A stretch of DNA of 37,864 nt from IMG/VR virus record IMGVR_UViG_3300009702_000052, positions 1 to 37,864 of that record. One strand, given 5' to 3'. Under the pieces are notes generated by a model. The model was not told where the DNA came from. It did no database searches and saw nothing but the letters and a program-made list of their open reading frames with translations. A program made the position numbers and the translations under genes. This document shows positions 1-7,815 of this stretch, piece by piece; position 1 is the first letter of the stretch, and the number at the start of each line of letters is the position of its first letter. This DNA comes from a virus.

Positions 1-943
1 AAGCCGGTCTGGTTAAAGTTGCTCTCTTATAATCACCATATTCCTGAGTAGAAACAACGCTATAAATAGTGCCCGATTCATCAAAAGAAACTATATCATT
101 TTCCACAGCAAGCAATGTCCTGTCATTAGCAGTACCACCACGCCATTGAGCCTGTGAATATCCCCAATTAGCAACTGTAGTATCAAGGTCATCAATCACA
201 TATACACGATTTTTACCTGCACATAATAATCTGTCCCCATATTCAACAGCATTGATTATGCCGAATTGATCTCCTGTATCTATACTAATAGTAATAACAT
301 TCGCATCTGAAAAATCAGGTTCAGTTGAGCCATCTGAGGTATTAAGATCAGAAGCATATACGGTATACGGGTCTACAGCACCACCAATAGCCCACAAACG
401 CTCTGAAGATTCCCTGCCATGTTTAACCATCTTACGTGGATAATTAAGTCCAGTACTCCAATCTGTTGGCACATTCGTCAATGTTGATGTATTACCTGTA
501 CCTGTCCATACCTCCGGTAAATCATTTCCTGTGCAGATAATAAGTAAATTATTAAATGACTCGAAATGAACTGCCTGATTTATAGTAAGACCGGTCTTTA
601 TTTCAGTATTATAATCTTTCTGTATTTTGCCATCTGAAGTGGCTGTTATAATATATGAATTGCCGTTTTTAAGAGTAAACTGATAAATACCCCATATTCT
701 CGGTGTACCGGTAATTACCGTAGAATTAACATGATCAGTACCACCACGCTTAGACCTGCCTGATCTATGAAGATTTATGTTTCTGGAATTATCTACAAAT
801 GCATTAGCAGATAATTTATCTCGATTAAGATTATTATTAAACCCACCACGACTACAATCAATAACAAATGTCTGCCCTTCATATTGTGCATTTGCTATAG
901 AAGTAACTGACAATACAAATAAAATAATTAGTAGTTTTTTCAT
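1..943 (-). CDS. gp10-like tail stabilisation protein, 3' end beyond window
   Basis: A reading frame starts with ATG at 943 and runs off the left edge without a stop (314 codons seen). Residues 1-19 form a clear Sec signal peptide (MKKLL, hydrophobic core, IANA before Q). The next part has a GGFNNNLNRDKL stretch and an R-S-G-R-S-K-R-G-G-T motif like the N-terminus of P22 gp10 and related beta-propeller tail hub proteins. After this come beta-rich repeats such as YGDRLLCAGKNRVYVIDD. Its place directly downstream of a gp4-like gene fits gp10, which closes the portal channel after packaging. The signal peptide is odd for such a protein. The gp10 assignment rests on pattern and gene order, so it is probable rather than certain. 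Confidence 0.7.
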   Translation of the reverse strand, partial: MKKLLIILFVLSVTSIANAQYEGQTFVIDCSRGGFNNNLNRDKLSANAFVDNSRNINLHRSGRSKRGGTDHVNSTVITGTPRIWGIYQFTLKNGNSYIITATSDGKIQKDYNTEIKTGLTINQAVHFESFNNLLIICTGNDLPEVWTGTGNTSTLTNVPTDWSTGLNYPRKMVKHGRESSERLWAIGGAVDPYTVYASDLNTSDGSTEPDFSDANVITISIDTGDQFGIINAVEYGDRLLCAGKNRVYVIDDLDTTVANWGYSQAQWRGGTANDRTLLAVENDIVSFDESGTIYSVVSTQEYGDYKRATLTRPA

Positions 944-945
944 TT

Positions 946-1275
946 TTATTCTAATAATATCTGACTAGCATCTTCCAATAAAATATAACTACCTGATTCT
1001 AAAAGTAACGAGCCGGTTGTAGCCCATGTTGATATGGCCACACGCCGCCATGTATTTGTTGCCGTACAGATATAAAAATAAGTACTATCATACGCCACTT
1101 GTCCTTCTACTCCTGCACTACTTATTGTTGACGGCACAGATACATTGAAATCATCTAGTGTATTAGCTATCTTCTGTCTATGATCTACAAACGGATTCTT
1201 AATAGTCTTATCAGCAAAACTAAGATTACAATAAACAACTATCATTAATCCTGTAACAATAACCAATATTTTCAT
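946..1275 (-). CDS. small secreted phage structural protein
   Basis: 109 aa. Residues 1-21 are a signal peptide (MKILVIVTG, then NLSFA before D). The middle has the pattern VEGQVAYDSTYFYICTATN followed by TWRRVAISTW, a short beta motif of the GxxxYDxxYxYxCxxxxxWRR type that recurs in small virion and tail proteins of many phages. The C-terminus has repeated ILLE/LLLE units. It is packed between the gp4-like gene (next base) and the gp10-like gene (2-base gap), so the three are co-translated. The function is not known; a small head-tail or fibre component is an inference. Confidence 0.65.
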   Translation of the reverse strand: MKILVIVTGLMIVVYCNLSFADKTIKNPFVDHRQKIANTLDDFNVSVPSTISSAGVEGQVAYDSTYFYICTATNTWRRVAISTWATTGSLLLESGSYILLEDASQILLE

Positions 1276-1998
1276 TTAATAACCTCTATTATAATCCATT
1301 GATCTACTATACCTGTTACTGACAATCGCATTATCAAGAGATACCGTATCAGCAAGTTTCTCTATTGCATTATAATCCTCAAGCGCACGCTTACTCTCTA
1401 TAGCAATACGCCTGACATCATCACTTAGTTTACTTTTAAGTTCATTACCAAGTCTTAAAGCAAGATTATAAACCAATGTTTCATTTATCGCTAATGGCAG
1501 ACTTAATGTATCCGTTTTTGCCGTTACATCAGTAAGTGCCTTTTCTGATTGCATGTGGAAATCATATGCAGTGTCACATGCATCACTGAATTTTATCTTT
1601 CCGGTAGGATATTGTGGGTCGTAATAAAGTGATCTTGGTCTTAAATTTAAAGATTTCTGAGTAATTTTTGCATATTCACTCTTTGTCATATCCACATTAA
1701 TAGGATAATCAACACTACTTATTCTGAAAAATGCGTTTATTATTCTTAGAGGTCTGCCGGTACTCGTAACAAGATCAGGACTATCACCGATAACACCAAT
1801 AGTATATACTGCTTGCCCTACAGTAAGCGTAAAATTTTCCGTTACATAATTTGGTACGATAAGCCCTTCTACACTCCATGACGATAACATATCCTGAAAC
1901 GCTTCAAGTGCATATCCATCTTGAGTTGACGTAGGTGATTTTACCGCATTTTTGCGATATGCCGCATCAGTTATTTGATTTACTGTCCTATCAGGCAA
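1276..1998 (-). CDS. P22 gp4-like tail accessory / head completion protein
   Basis: 240 aa. Features shared with the P22 gp4 tail accessory factor family are an N-terminal helix with ALEAFQDMLSSWSVEGL, a central LTVGQAVYTIG strand, the PLRIINAFFR segment, YYDPQYPTGKIKF, and a helical end with INETLVYNLALRLGNEL. In P22, gp4 binds the portal after packaging and forms the platform for gp10 and the tail needle. The start is TTG: AGGAG lies 7 bases upstream (AGGAGAATAATTTTG) and no in-frame ATG is near. It follows the coat region and precedes the gp10-like gene, which supports the call. Confidence 0.85.
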   Translation of the reverse strand: MPDRTVNQITDAAYRKNAVKSPTSTQDGYALEAFQDMLSSWSVEGLIVPNYVTENFTLTVGQAVYTIGVIGDSPDLVTSTGRPLRIINAFFRISSVDYPINVDMTKSEYAKITQKSLNLRPRSLYYDPQYPTGKIKFSDACDTAYDFHMQSEKALTDVTAKTDTLSLPLAINETLVYNLALRLGNELKSKLSDDVRRIAIESKRALEDYNAIEKLADTVSLDNAIVSNRYSRSMDYNRGY

Positions 1999-2028
1999 AA
2001 TTATTCTCCTAAATATGCTTAATTTCTG

Positions 2029-2841
2029 TTATAAATCAACCCACCATATAGAATCTACTGTTTTAAATGCTTTTCCGAATTTTTCATCAACCGCTTTTTT
2101 CACTCCCATGTGATCATTGCTGTAATCATGCCCACATATTCTTTTTTTGCATTTAGGCAGCCACGCTTCAATATCAGACTTACATTCTTCATAAGTATGT
2201 CCAGCATCTATGAATACCATATCAACCTTTGTGCCATTGAACATATTTGCCATTTCTACAGAATCACCTTTTAATATTTCAAGATTTTTATAATGACCAA
2301 CATTTTTAATAAACTGATCATATATATTCAATTCAACAGAAGCTAAATCAGACGAATAATCACTATTTGTACCGGAAAAATGATCTACTGCATAGACCTT
2401 CCCATTACAGTTTTCAAGAAATTCTTTTGTACTTCTCCCTTTCCAACAACCAACCTCAACAATAGAATCAGATTTCTTAGCAAATTTCTTTAACACTTTC
2501 AACTCAGCAGGACTCATCCACCCGGATATACCTTCTTCAACTTTATCAAGGTTTTTTACGGCTCTGCCCATAAGATGTTTATGTAAATTTCCTTCATATT
2601 CTCTATTACCTATATGAGTAAAAGTAAGTCTTGGTTCTACCATTACATCACCGCCCATATCAGTCCATTTTTTACAAAAGGCAGTATCTTCACCCCACCA
2701 TTGACCATCATTAAATACTCTCATACCTGTTTCAAAAAAAGGCATTATACCATGAGTATCTGTTTTCAATGCATAATGCACAATCATTGCCTCGAACACT
2801 CTTCTTTGTATCCTCATAAATCCTGTAGGTGCTGATTTCAC
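2029..2841 (-). CDS. Glycosyltransferase C-terminal half fused to class I SAM methyltransferase
   Basis: 270 aa from a GTG start. Residues 1-85 are the second half of a glycosyltransferase-A-like domain (SAPTGFMRIQRRVFEAM, WWGEDTAFCKKW, a C-terminal FTHIG). The first half lies in the next gene upstream in another frame. Residues about 110-270 form a Methyltransf_24-type Rossmann methyltransferase: VEVGCWKG (128-135) binds SAM, then VDH (152-154) and VFIDAGHTYEEC. The GTG overlaps the TGA of the upstream frame (GGGTGA), so expression may need reinitiation or the gene may be broken. It sits among virion genes between coat and gp4. It could glycosylate or methylate a surface sugar or virion component; the substrate is unknown. 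Confidence 0.75.
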   Translation of the reverse strand: MKSAPTGFMRIQRRVFEAMIVHYALKTDTHGIMPFFETGMRVFNDGQWWGEDTAFCKKWTDMGGDVMVEPRLTFTHIGNREYEGNLHKHLMGRAVKNLDKVEEGISGWMSPAELKVLKKFAKKSDSIVEVGCWKGRSTKEFLENCNGKVYAVDHFSGTNSDYSSDLASVELNIYDQFIKNVGHYKNLEILKGDSVEMANMFNGTKVDMVFIDAGHTYEECKSDIEAWLPKCKKRICGHDYSNDHMGVKKAVDEKFGKAFKTVDSIWWVDL

Positions 2842-3215
2842 CCATACAGTCCTGTCTTCTCATCCTTACAATTTTTATGCTCCCTATCAAAATCAATTAC
2901 AATAGGATAATGTTCAAATATCTGTTTCAATCTGTAAGCACCAGCTACAATAGGTTTATCATATTTGATAATTTCTTCCATAGCAGTATCATCAAATATA
3001 AGGTCAGCATCAACAAATAATAAATCTGTACAATCAGTTTCAAGAAATTTTTTAATACAAGCATTTCTTGATCTATCTATATAAAGTTCACTATTATAAA
3101 AAACAGTTACCTTATATCCTCTTTGAATTAAATTGATACAATTATTGAGTATAGATTCGGAACATTTTGCAAAAATTTTATCTTCATATGTTGTTATAGC
3201 TACAAACAAGTTCAT
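2838..3215 (-). CDS. Glycosyltransferase N-terminal half (split gene)
   Basis: 126 aa. It begins MNLFVAITTYED, with the DxD motif of GT-A enzymes in LLFVDADLIFDD, then PIVAGAYRLKQ. It stops at TGA right after EKTGLYG. The natural continuation, VKSAPTGFMRIQRR, is found one frame away, so one extra G in the GGG run would make a single 396-residue protein with the downstream gene. I chose the ATG at 3215 because AAAGGCGG precedes it and the upstream part of the frame would translate the terminator hairpin at 3241-3266. It is either a frameshifted gene, a sequencing error, or a translationally coupled pair. Confidence 0.7.
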   Translation of the reverse strand: MNLFVAITTYEDKIFAKCSESILNNCINLIQRGYKVTVFYNSELYIDRSRNACIKKFLETDCTDLLFVDADLIFDDTAMEEIIKYDKPIVAGAYRLKQIFEHYPIVIDFDREHKNCKDEKTGLYG

Positions 3216-3240
3216 AAAACCGCCTTTTCTATTAAAGATG

Positions 3241-3266
3241 TGGGAGTGGGTTTTATCCCACTCCCA
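3241..3266 (-). terminator. GC-rich hairpin after the 69-aa capsid-region gene
   Basis: Perfect 10-bp arms (TGGGAGTGGG / CCCACTCCCA) with a 6-base loop lie between the gene ending at 3275 and the glycosyltransferase start at 3215. On the minus strand the hairpin is followed by CATCTTTAATA, a weak T-tract. It could be a partial terminator that lowers expression below the capsid genes, or an RNA stabiliser. Confidence 0.5.
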
Positions 3267-3274
3267 TCTCAAAA

Positions 3275-3484
3275 TCATGCTTTGGTAATAAGACCCAAAT
3301 TGTCAAGCGCAGTTGCTATGGCTGCAACATCTGCTTTTAAAAGCGTAGTTGTAGTCCCGGCACTAAGCGTAACAGTCGCTTTTACAATAGGAGTTGTCAA
3401 ACCATAAAAGCCAATCTTATCATCTGATCTGCCCATAAGCGAACCATCAGGCTGGCCACTTGTTAATTGTTCAACTTTTGTCAT
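3275..3484 (-). CDS. Small conserved phage head-region protein
   Basis: 69 aa with DDKIGFYGLTTPIVKATV in the middle and a C-terminal half that looks like a short helix (KADVAAIATALDNLGLI). Small proteins with a KIGFYGxTP motif and an LxxLGL tail are common just after the major capsid gene in phages. Some are annotated as head fibre or decoration proteins, but I cannot assign a role from sequence. AGGAGG (ACAGGAGGTTTTTATTATG) gives a strong ribosome binding site. It lies between two GC-rich hairpins, so its mRNA is set off from both the coat gene and the glycosyltransferase gene. Confidence 0.65.
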   Translation of the reverse strand: MTKVEQLTSGQPDGSLMGRSDDKIGFYGLTTPIVKATVTLSAGTTTTLLKADVAAIATALDNLGLITKA

Positions 3485-3517
3485 AATAAAAACCTCCTGT
3501 ATATTCTGAAAATTATG

Positions 3518-3538
3518 AGGGTGGGATTATCCACCCCC
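3518..3538 (-). terminator. Hairpin after the coat gene, possible attenuator
   Basis: Arms GGGTGG (3519-3524) and CCACCC (3531-3536) with a 6-base loop lie in the 69-bp gap after the coat gene stop. The minus-strand tail is CATAATTTTC, so any termination should be partial. Such a site would let coat be made in excess of downstream proteins. Confidence 0.4.
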
Positions 3539-3553
3539 AAATATTTAAATTTA

Positions 3554-4786
3554 CTATGTAGTTCGTACTCTTGCTGCCCATTCAGGTCTGATAGCTTTAG
3601 CTCCAAAAAGAACATCAATCCTGGTTCCGAACTCATCATTCTTGAAGTCTGAACCATGCCATATTCTCATGGATATACCATCCATAACCTCCCGACTCAT
3701 TCTCTGTCCAGGCTCAAGAGGCAAATCAGCAGTAACAAAAGTAAATGCATCACGGTGATAACAAAGATTCTGCCTTGAACTCGTACTTGCAGCACCACTA
3801 CCCCCGGCAGTAAGGTTTACAACTGCCTTACCGGAACCAGCAGATACTATTTCAACATTCTGTCTTGCACCTGAAGTATAAGGTGTAGGGGAAACCACAA
3901 TAGTATCATTTCCATTAAGAGTATAATCAGTAGTAACCACAAACTGTTGTAAAAATGACTGTCTTACTTTTGTTTCAAGATTAACCGCATATACACCTGC
4001 AATCGTGAATACATCACCTTCTTTTAATGTTTTAGCATTGGTAAACCCTGTAATAACAATACTTGAAGAACCACTTGTTATATCAGTAGATGTATTTACT
4101 ACCGGTGTGGTATCTGTTCTGGAACCATTAGTATGAGAAGGAATCATCTCGGTTTCAAGCCAGTCAAAACCTGCGGCATGGCCAACATATCCATCAAGAA
4201 AAGATTTCTCAATTTCAGCATTTGCATGAAAAAGAGTTTTCAATGTATCGGTTGTTGTTGACATTGCGCTCGCAGTTAACAGTGCATAGCGGTCAGTTCT
4301 CGGAGCAAGAAATTCAGTTAACCTTGCGCCTGCCCTGCGAATATCAATCAAAGCTGCCGGTTGCTTATCTACTGCCGTACCTACAATATTAAATACTTCC
4401 TTATACATAGAAGTAATAATCGTACTCTCTACATCAGCGGCAAGTCTTAACATTGCAGGTCGTAAGTATCTTGCCCTGAAATCCTCTATTTGCATGGTTT
4501 GTTCAAGCGAACTGAAAGATTCCATGTCAACACCCTTCTGCGTTGCAACTGTCAGGGTAGTGGTGTTTTCATCCGCTTCCTGCACATCCATAACCTTGCC
4601 TGTTCTTACAGTATACTGATTAGGATTCCTGATAAGCAGTGTTCCGTTGTTTTTATGTCCATCTCTACCGAATCTATTGTCGTATTGATTATTAATGGTT
4701 TTGAGGAAAGTCAACGCATTATGAAACTCTACCAACGCTTCCCTCGTAATATCACCATCAGATAAATCTTTTAATGTATTTGCCAT
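3554..4786 (-). CDS. Major coat protein, P22 gp5-like
   Basis: 410 aa, close to the 430 aa of P22 coat. The N-terminus MANTLKDLSDGDITREALVEFHN, the RNPNQYTVRTGKVMDVQEADENTTTLTV segment and the QIEDFRARYLRPAMLRLAADVE helix are typical of the P22-like HK97-fold coat family. The central part has a beta-rich Thr/Ser/Gly insertion region (about 215-330), comparable in place to the I-domain. The C-terminus contains GTRIDVLFGAKAIRPEWAAR, the usual end of this family. It follows the scaffold gene, and AAGGAGAAACTT gives a good ribosome binding site. It assembles with the scaffold and portal into the procapsid. Confidence 0.92.
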   Translation of the reverse strand: MANTLKDLSDGDITREALVEFHNALTFLKTINNQYDNRFGRDGHKNNGTLLIRNPNQYTVRTGKVMDVQEADENTTTLTVATQKGVDMESFSSLEQTMQIEDFRARYLRPAMLRLAADVESTIITSMYKEVFNIVGTAVDKQPAALIDIRRAGARLTEFLAPRTDRYALLTASAMSTTTDTLKTLFHANAEIEKSFLDGYVGHAAGFDWLETEMIPSHTNGSRTDTTPVVNTSTDITSGSSSIVITGFTNAKTLKEGDVFTIAGVYAVNLETKVRQSFLQQFVVTTDYTLNGNDTIVVSPTPYTSGARQNVEIVSAGSGKAVVNLTAGGSGAASTSSRQNLCYHRDAFTFVTADLPLEPGQRMSREVMDGISMRIWHGSDFKNDEFGTRIDVLFGAKAIRPEWAARVRTT

Positions 4787-4801
4787 AAGTTTCTCCTTAT
4801 A

Positions 4802-4848
4802 GGCAATACGTTAGTTCACCGCGTCTGCGATCACTTATCGTATTAGCC
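4802..4848 (-). other. Possible structured leader of the coat mRNA
   Basis: The 71-bp gap between scaffold and coat has near-complementary arms GGCAATACG (4802-4810) and CGTATTAGCC (4839-4848) around a GC-richer loop, just upstream of the coat ribosome binding site. It may tune coat translation; no function is shown. Confidence 0.25.
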
Positions 4849-4857
4849 CTGTTTAAT

Positions 4858-5730
4858 TTAAGATTTCTTTGCCCTCATCTCCGCATTTCTTGCCTTACGG
4901 AACTCACTGTTATCCTTTATATCATAAATAGATTTTATAACAGTCGAAGCCTCTCCCTTTACGGTATCAAGTGCTTTAGGAGCAGAGGTTGTTTTTTTCC
5001 GTACATTAGAAAATCGCTCTTCCAGTTTTCCAATCTCACGATTAATAATCGCTGCATCTGTCAAAGATGCTATTCTTGTTAATTCACTTGGGTTTTTAGC
5101 CAGGAAAAGCGCAATTCTAGCATTGTGTTCACTATCACTGATATATGGAGCTGCATTACCGAAACCATTTACATCTGCAACTGACGAAATAGTGTCGCTA
5201 ACATTGATATTAGGAAATCTCTTCTGTAATTCATCCATCTGAGCAAGAAGCCTATTATCATTTGCAGCTACACGACTTTCAGCCTCGGATTTCTGAGAAT
5301 TAGCTTTATTCACAGCAGCATTATAAGCAATAATATCGGATTGATACTTATCCATTGCCGCCTGATATTCCTCATCCTCTACAAAATTACGTTCAAGAGG
5401 AACAACAGGTTTCTCGGTAGGAATAGCTTTTTCCGCTTCCAATTCTGCTATCCTGGCTTTAGCCTTTCGAGCTTCCTCTTGGGCAATATTCCGCTCCTTA
5501 ATAGCATTGCCTATCTTGTTATTAATCCTGTCTTGCGCCTTTTCAGATACTCCAAGTACTTCCTCGTCTGTCTTTACAGCATCAGACCCTATATCCTCAA
5601 TACTAAACCCATTACCCTTTTCTTCTTCAGTAGCAGCCGTATCTACTTCTTGTGTGTCACCGGCTTTATCTTCAATTTGTTCTTCCCCAGGTTGTACAGC
5701 CTGTTCTGTTTCTTCTAATACTTCTGTCAT
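4858..5730 (-). CDS. Scaffolding protein
   Basis: 290 aa, strongly charged. Residues 1-60 are acidic (Glu/Asp rich), about 65-110 and 140-175 form coiled coils (KERNIAQEEARKAKARIAELEAEK), and the C-terminus is a basic helical segment (SEFRKARNAEMRAKKS). This acidic N-terminus, coiled-coil middle and basic C-terminus is the usual plan of P22-type scaffolds, whose C-terminal helices bind coat. Its start overlaps the portal stop by 4 bases (ATGA) and coat follows, which is the P22 order portal-scaffold-coat. Sequence identity is low in this family, so the call rests on composition and position. Confidence 0.8.
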   Translation of the reverse strand: MTEVLEETEQAVQPGEEQIEDKAGDTQEVDTAATEEEKGNGFSIEDIGSDAVKTDEEVLGVSEKAQDRINNKIGNAIKERNIAQEEARKAKARIAELEAEKAIPTEKPVVPLERNFVEDEEYQAAMDKYQSDIIAYNAAVNKANSQKSEAESRVAANDNRLLAQMDELQKRFPNINVSDTISSVADVNGFGNAAPYISDSEHNARIALFLAKNPSELTRIASLTDAAIINREIGKLEERFSNVRKKTTSAPKALDTVKGEASTVIKSIYDIKDNSEFRKARNAEMRAKKS

Positions 5731-7532
5731 TGTCCTTCTCCTACCCCGGTTTGAGCCCCCGGTTGGCCTTCCGCATTTTGCGGTTTAATTCCTAATAAAG
5801 CAGGCAAATTTGCATCTATCTTCTTTGCCAATTCCTGTGAACCATCCCAATCCTGTAATTTTGCAATATCACCGGCAAGGAATACTCCTAACATTGGATT
5901 ACCTGCTGCCAGTGCTTGCATGCCTACAAGCTGTTCCTGTCTGCGTGTAGACATTAATTTGATAGATTCTACAATATCATATTTTCCAATACTTAAATCA
6001 TTAAGTATTATCGGGTCTCCATTTCTATCAACAAACCCTGTATCAAAATTAATAGTAACCTGACTGTCTGTTTTTCCATCTTCTCCGAATATACGTTGTA
6101 TTCGTTCTGTATCGTAAAAATGAGGAATAACATCTATAAGCATTCGTGTAGATTTATTAATTGCTCGTCTAAAATTGTCAGGAAAGTGAAACGTACTGAC
6201 TTCCGACCTGTTCGCTCTTGCATCAATAGCAACTTTAGAACGCTCATTACTTTTCTGCCCGAAAGAAGCTTCAAATCTCCCGATAGTATCCATAATATTC
6301 TCTTTATGAATACTAAGCATGGAAGCCTCGCCAGTACTGATCTGAGGTGGTTCCACACGTTTAGGACCTCCGGGCATTTTAGTATCATGTTTAAATGATA
6401 GATATGGATAAAGTTTTTTATGTGCATATTTCCATATATGTTCTAATCCTGCAATCATCTTGGTTGTTACAAGGTAAGGCGCTTTACTTGCAAGTGCATA
6501 TCGTTCTGCAAGACTTGTAAGCCAGAAGTTATACATACGCTGATCATCATGTGCACCTTGTGTCAAATTACGCTTGTATAATTTACCGTCAATCCATACC
6601 CAATCACCTTCTACTTCTATAATCGGAATATCTTTGCCAGGCCATTCACCTTTAGACAATATTTGAGTACCGGTAATCTTTGCCCATTTAACAACAAACT
6701 TTTTAGGTGTTTTACTGTTTTCTATTCTCCAACCTGAAGCAGCAAGTTGCTCTTCAGTAACATTATCACGCTTTAAATCAAATATCCTTGCCTCTCCTAA
6801 TAGTTGCCCGGAAGGGTCAACTTTACGAACCTGTACTATTTTTGTTTTAACTCTTTCTTTATAAAAATATTCTCTTATATATAATGATTCTTCGTCATAC
6901 CATTGATCTCGATATTGAGCGTCAATATCAATATTTTCTTCATTTGCATCAGGATATTTATGTTTAAATTCATAACGACTTATCTTTTCATCTATAAAGG
7001 CAAACATGCCGTCAGGGTCTAAAGTAACTGAAAACGGATTACGGATTCCCTCTAAAAATAATTCCTGATCAAAACTATTGTCAAGTTCTTCAGACTTAAT
7101 ACGCCAATACCCTACATTGCCTGCAACCGCCTGCTCACCGGCCATCGTATATATTCTCTCTGCATCACTGGCATGTTCTATCTGACGAATTATCCCCGAT
7201 ATAATCCTTGCGATTTCAACATCACCTTCGCTATCAACAGGCCGTACGTTTCCAGCAATGCGTTGGTCACGTTCAGCGTTAGCAATTCCGGCTACAAATT
7301 TACGTAGTTGTCCAGAGGTAAGACATGGTCTGCCATCTCTCTTTCTCTGGTCACGATCTTCTTGAGACCACTGCCCTTCATCTATTTCATAAACAAAACG
7401 TAAGTTTTCCCTTGCTTGTTGACGATTGTGTTCGTCCTGACTAAACAGGCGTGCATATCGCTTCTGCGCAACTGAGAGAAAATTAACATCATCCTTTTTT
7501 AATATTTCACCTTCGGTTTCGTTTCCTGCCAT
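5727..7532 (-). CDS. Portal protein, P22-like
   Basis: 601 aa. It carries the N-terminal signature of the P22-like portal family: RDQRKRDGRPCLTSGQLRKF, then VAGIANAERDQRIAGNVRPV, IARIISGIIRQIEHASDAER, and AVAGNVGYWRI. The middle has LDPDGMFAFIDEKISRYEF and a long helical stem region with SEVSTFHFPDNFRRAINKSTRMLIDVIPHFYD. P22 portal is 725 aa, so this protein is shorter, mostly by lacking the extended C-terminal barrel. The portal forms the 12-mer vertex that docks terminase, then gp4. A strong terminator (7554-7594) lies just upstream in the transcription direction, so the portal may need read-through or its own promoter. Confidence 0.9.
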   Translation of the reverse strand: MAGNETEGEILKKDDVNFLSVAQKRYARLFSQDEHNRQQARENLRFVYEIDEGQWSQEDRDQRKRDGRPCLTSGQLRKFVAGIANAERDQRIAGNVRPVDSEGDVEIARIISGIIRQIEHASDAERIYTMAGEQAVAGNVGYWRIKSEELDNSFDQELFLEGIRNPFSVTLDPDGMFAFIDEKISRYEFKHKYPDANEENIDIDAQYRDQWYDEESLYIREYFYKERVKTKIVQVRKVDPSGQLLGEARIFDLKRDNVTEEQLAASGWRIENSKTPKKFVVKWAKITGTQILSKGEWPGKDIPIIEVEGDWVWIDGKLYKRNLTQGAHDDQRMYNFWLTSLAERYALASKAPYLVTTKMIAGLEHIWKYAHKKLYPYLSFKHDTKMPGGPKRVEPPQISTGEASMLSIHKENIMDTIGRFEASFGQKSNERSKVAIDARANRSEVSTFHFPDNFRRAINKSTRMLIDVIPHFYDTERIQRIFGEDGKTDSQVTINFDTGFVDRNGDPIILNDLSIGKYDIVESIKLMSTRRQEQLVGMQALAAGNPMLGVFLAGDIAKLQDWDGSQELAKKIDANLPALLGIKPQNAEGQPGAQTGVGEGQ

Positions 7533-7553
7533 ATTTCATTTTCCTATTGCAAT

Positions 7554-7594
7554 AAAAAAGGGCAACATAACTATATGACAGTCATATTGCCCTT
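7554..7594 (-). terminator. Rho-independent terminator between terminase and portal
   Basis: On the minus strand an 8-bp stem (AAGGGCAA / TTGCCCTT; plus-strand arms 7558-7565 and 7587-7594) with an inner TATGAC/GTCATA pairing is followed by six T residues (7559-7554). This is the best intrinsic terminator in the structural block. It would separate terminase from portal transcription unless antitermination acts. Confidence 0.75.
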
Positions 7595-7635
7595 ATTTTC
7601 ACTTTATTGCCTTATAAGGTAGCTAACCTTAAAGA

Positions 7636-7815
7636 CTATTTAATTGTTATTTTTCTCGTTAATAGATAACGCATTATTGGAGCTATGTTCATTTTTTTAT
7701 TATAAATAAGTATCGTTTCGTTTCCTTTTCTGCAATGTGCAGTAAAACCATTCTTAAACTGTTTGCCAAATCTCAAGCCTTGAATAGTATATTTATCCCC
7801 TGTTTTCATCTTCAT
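7636..7815 (-). CDS. Small basic protein of unknown function
   Basis: About 59 aa, starting MKMKTGDKYTIQGLRFG and ending RYLLTRKITIK. The start overlaps the last codon of the large terminase gene (ATGA-type overlap), so it is probably translationally coupled. An in-frame ATG at 7824 would add three residues. It is basic with beta-like segments (KGNETILIYNKK). I do not recognise a family. It is the last gene before the terminator at 7554-7594. Confidence 0.5.
   Translation of the reverse strand: MKMKTGDKYTIQGLRFGKQFKNGFTAHCRKGNETILIYNKKMNIAPIMRYLLTRKITIK

Noticed and set aside
2838-2850. Programmed -1 frameshift in the glycosyltransferase gene
   Set aside because: There is no X-XXY-YYZ slippery heptamer or strong downstream hairpin; only a GGG run.
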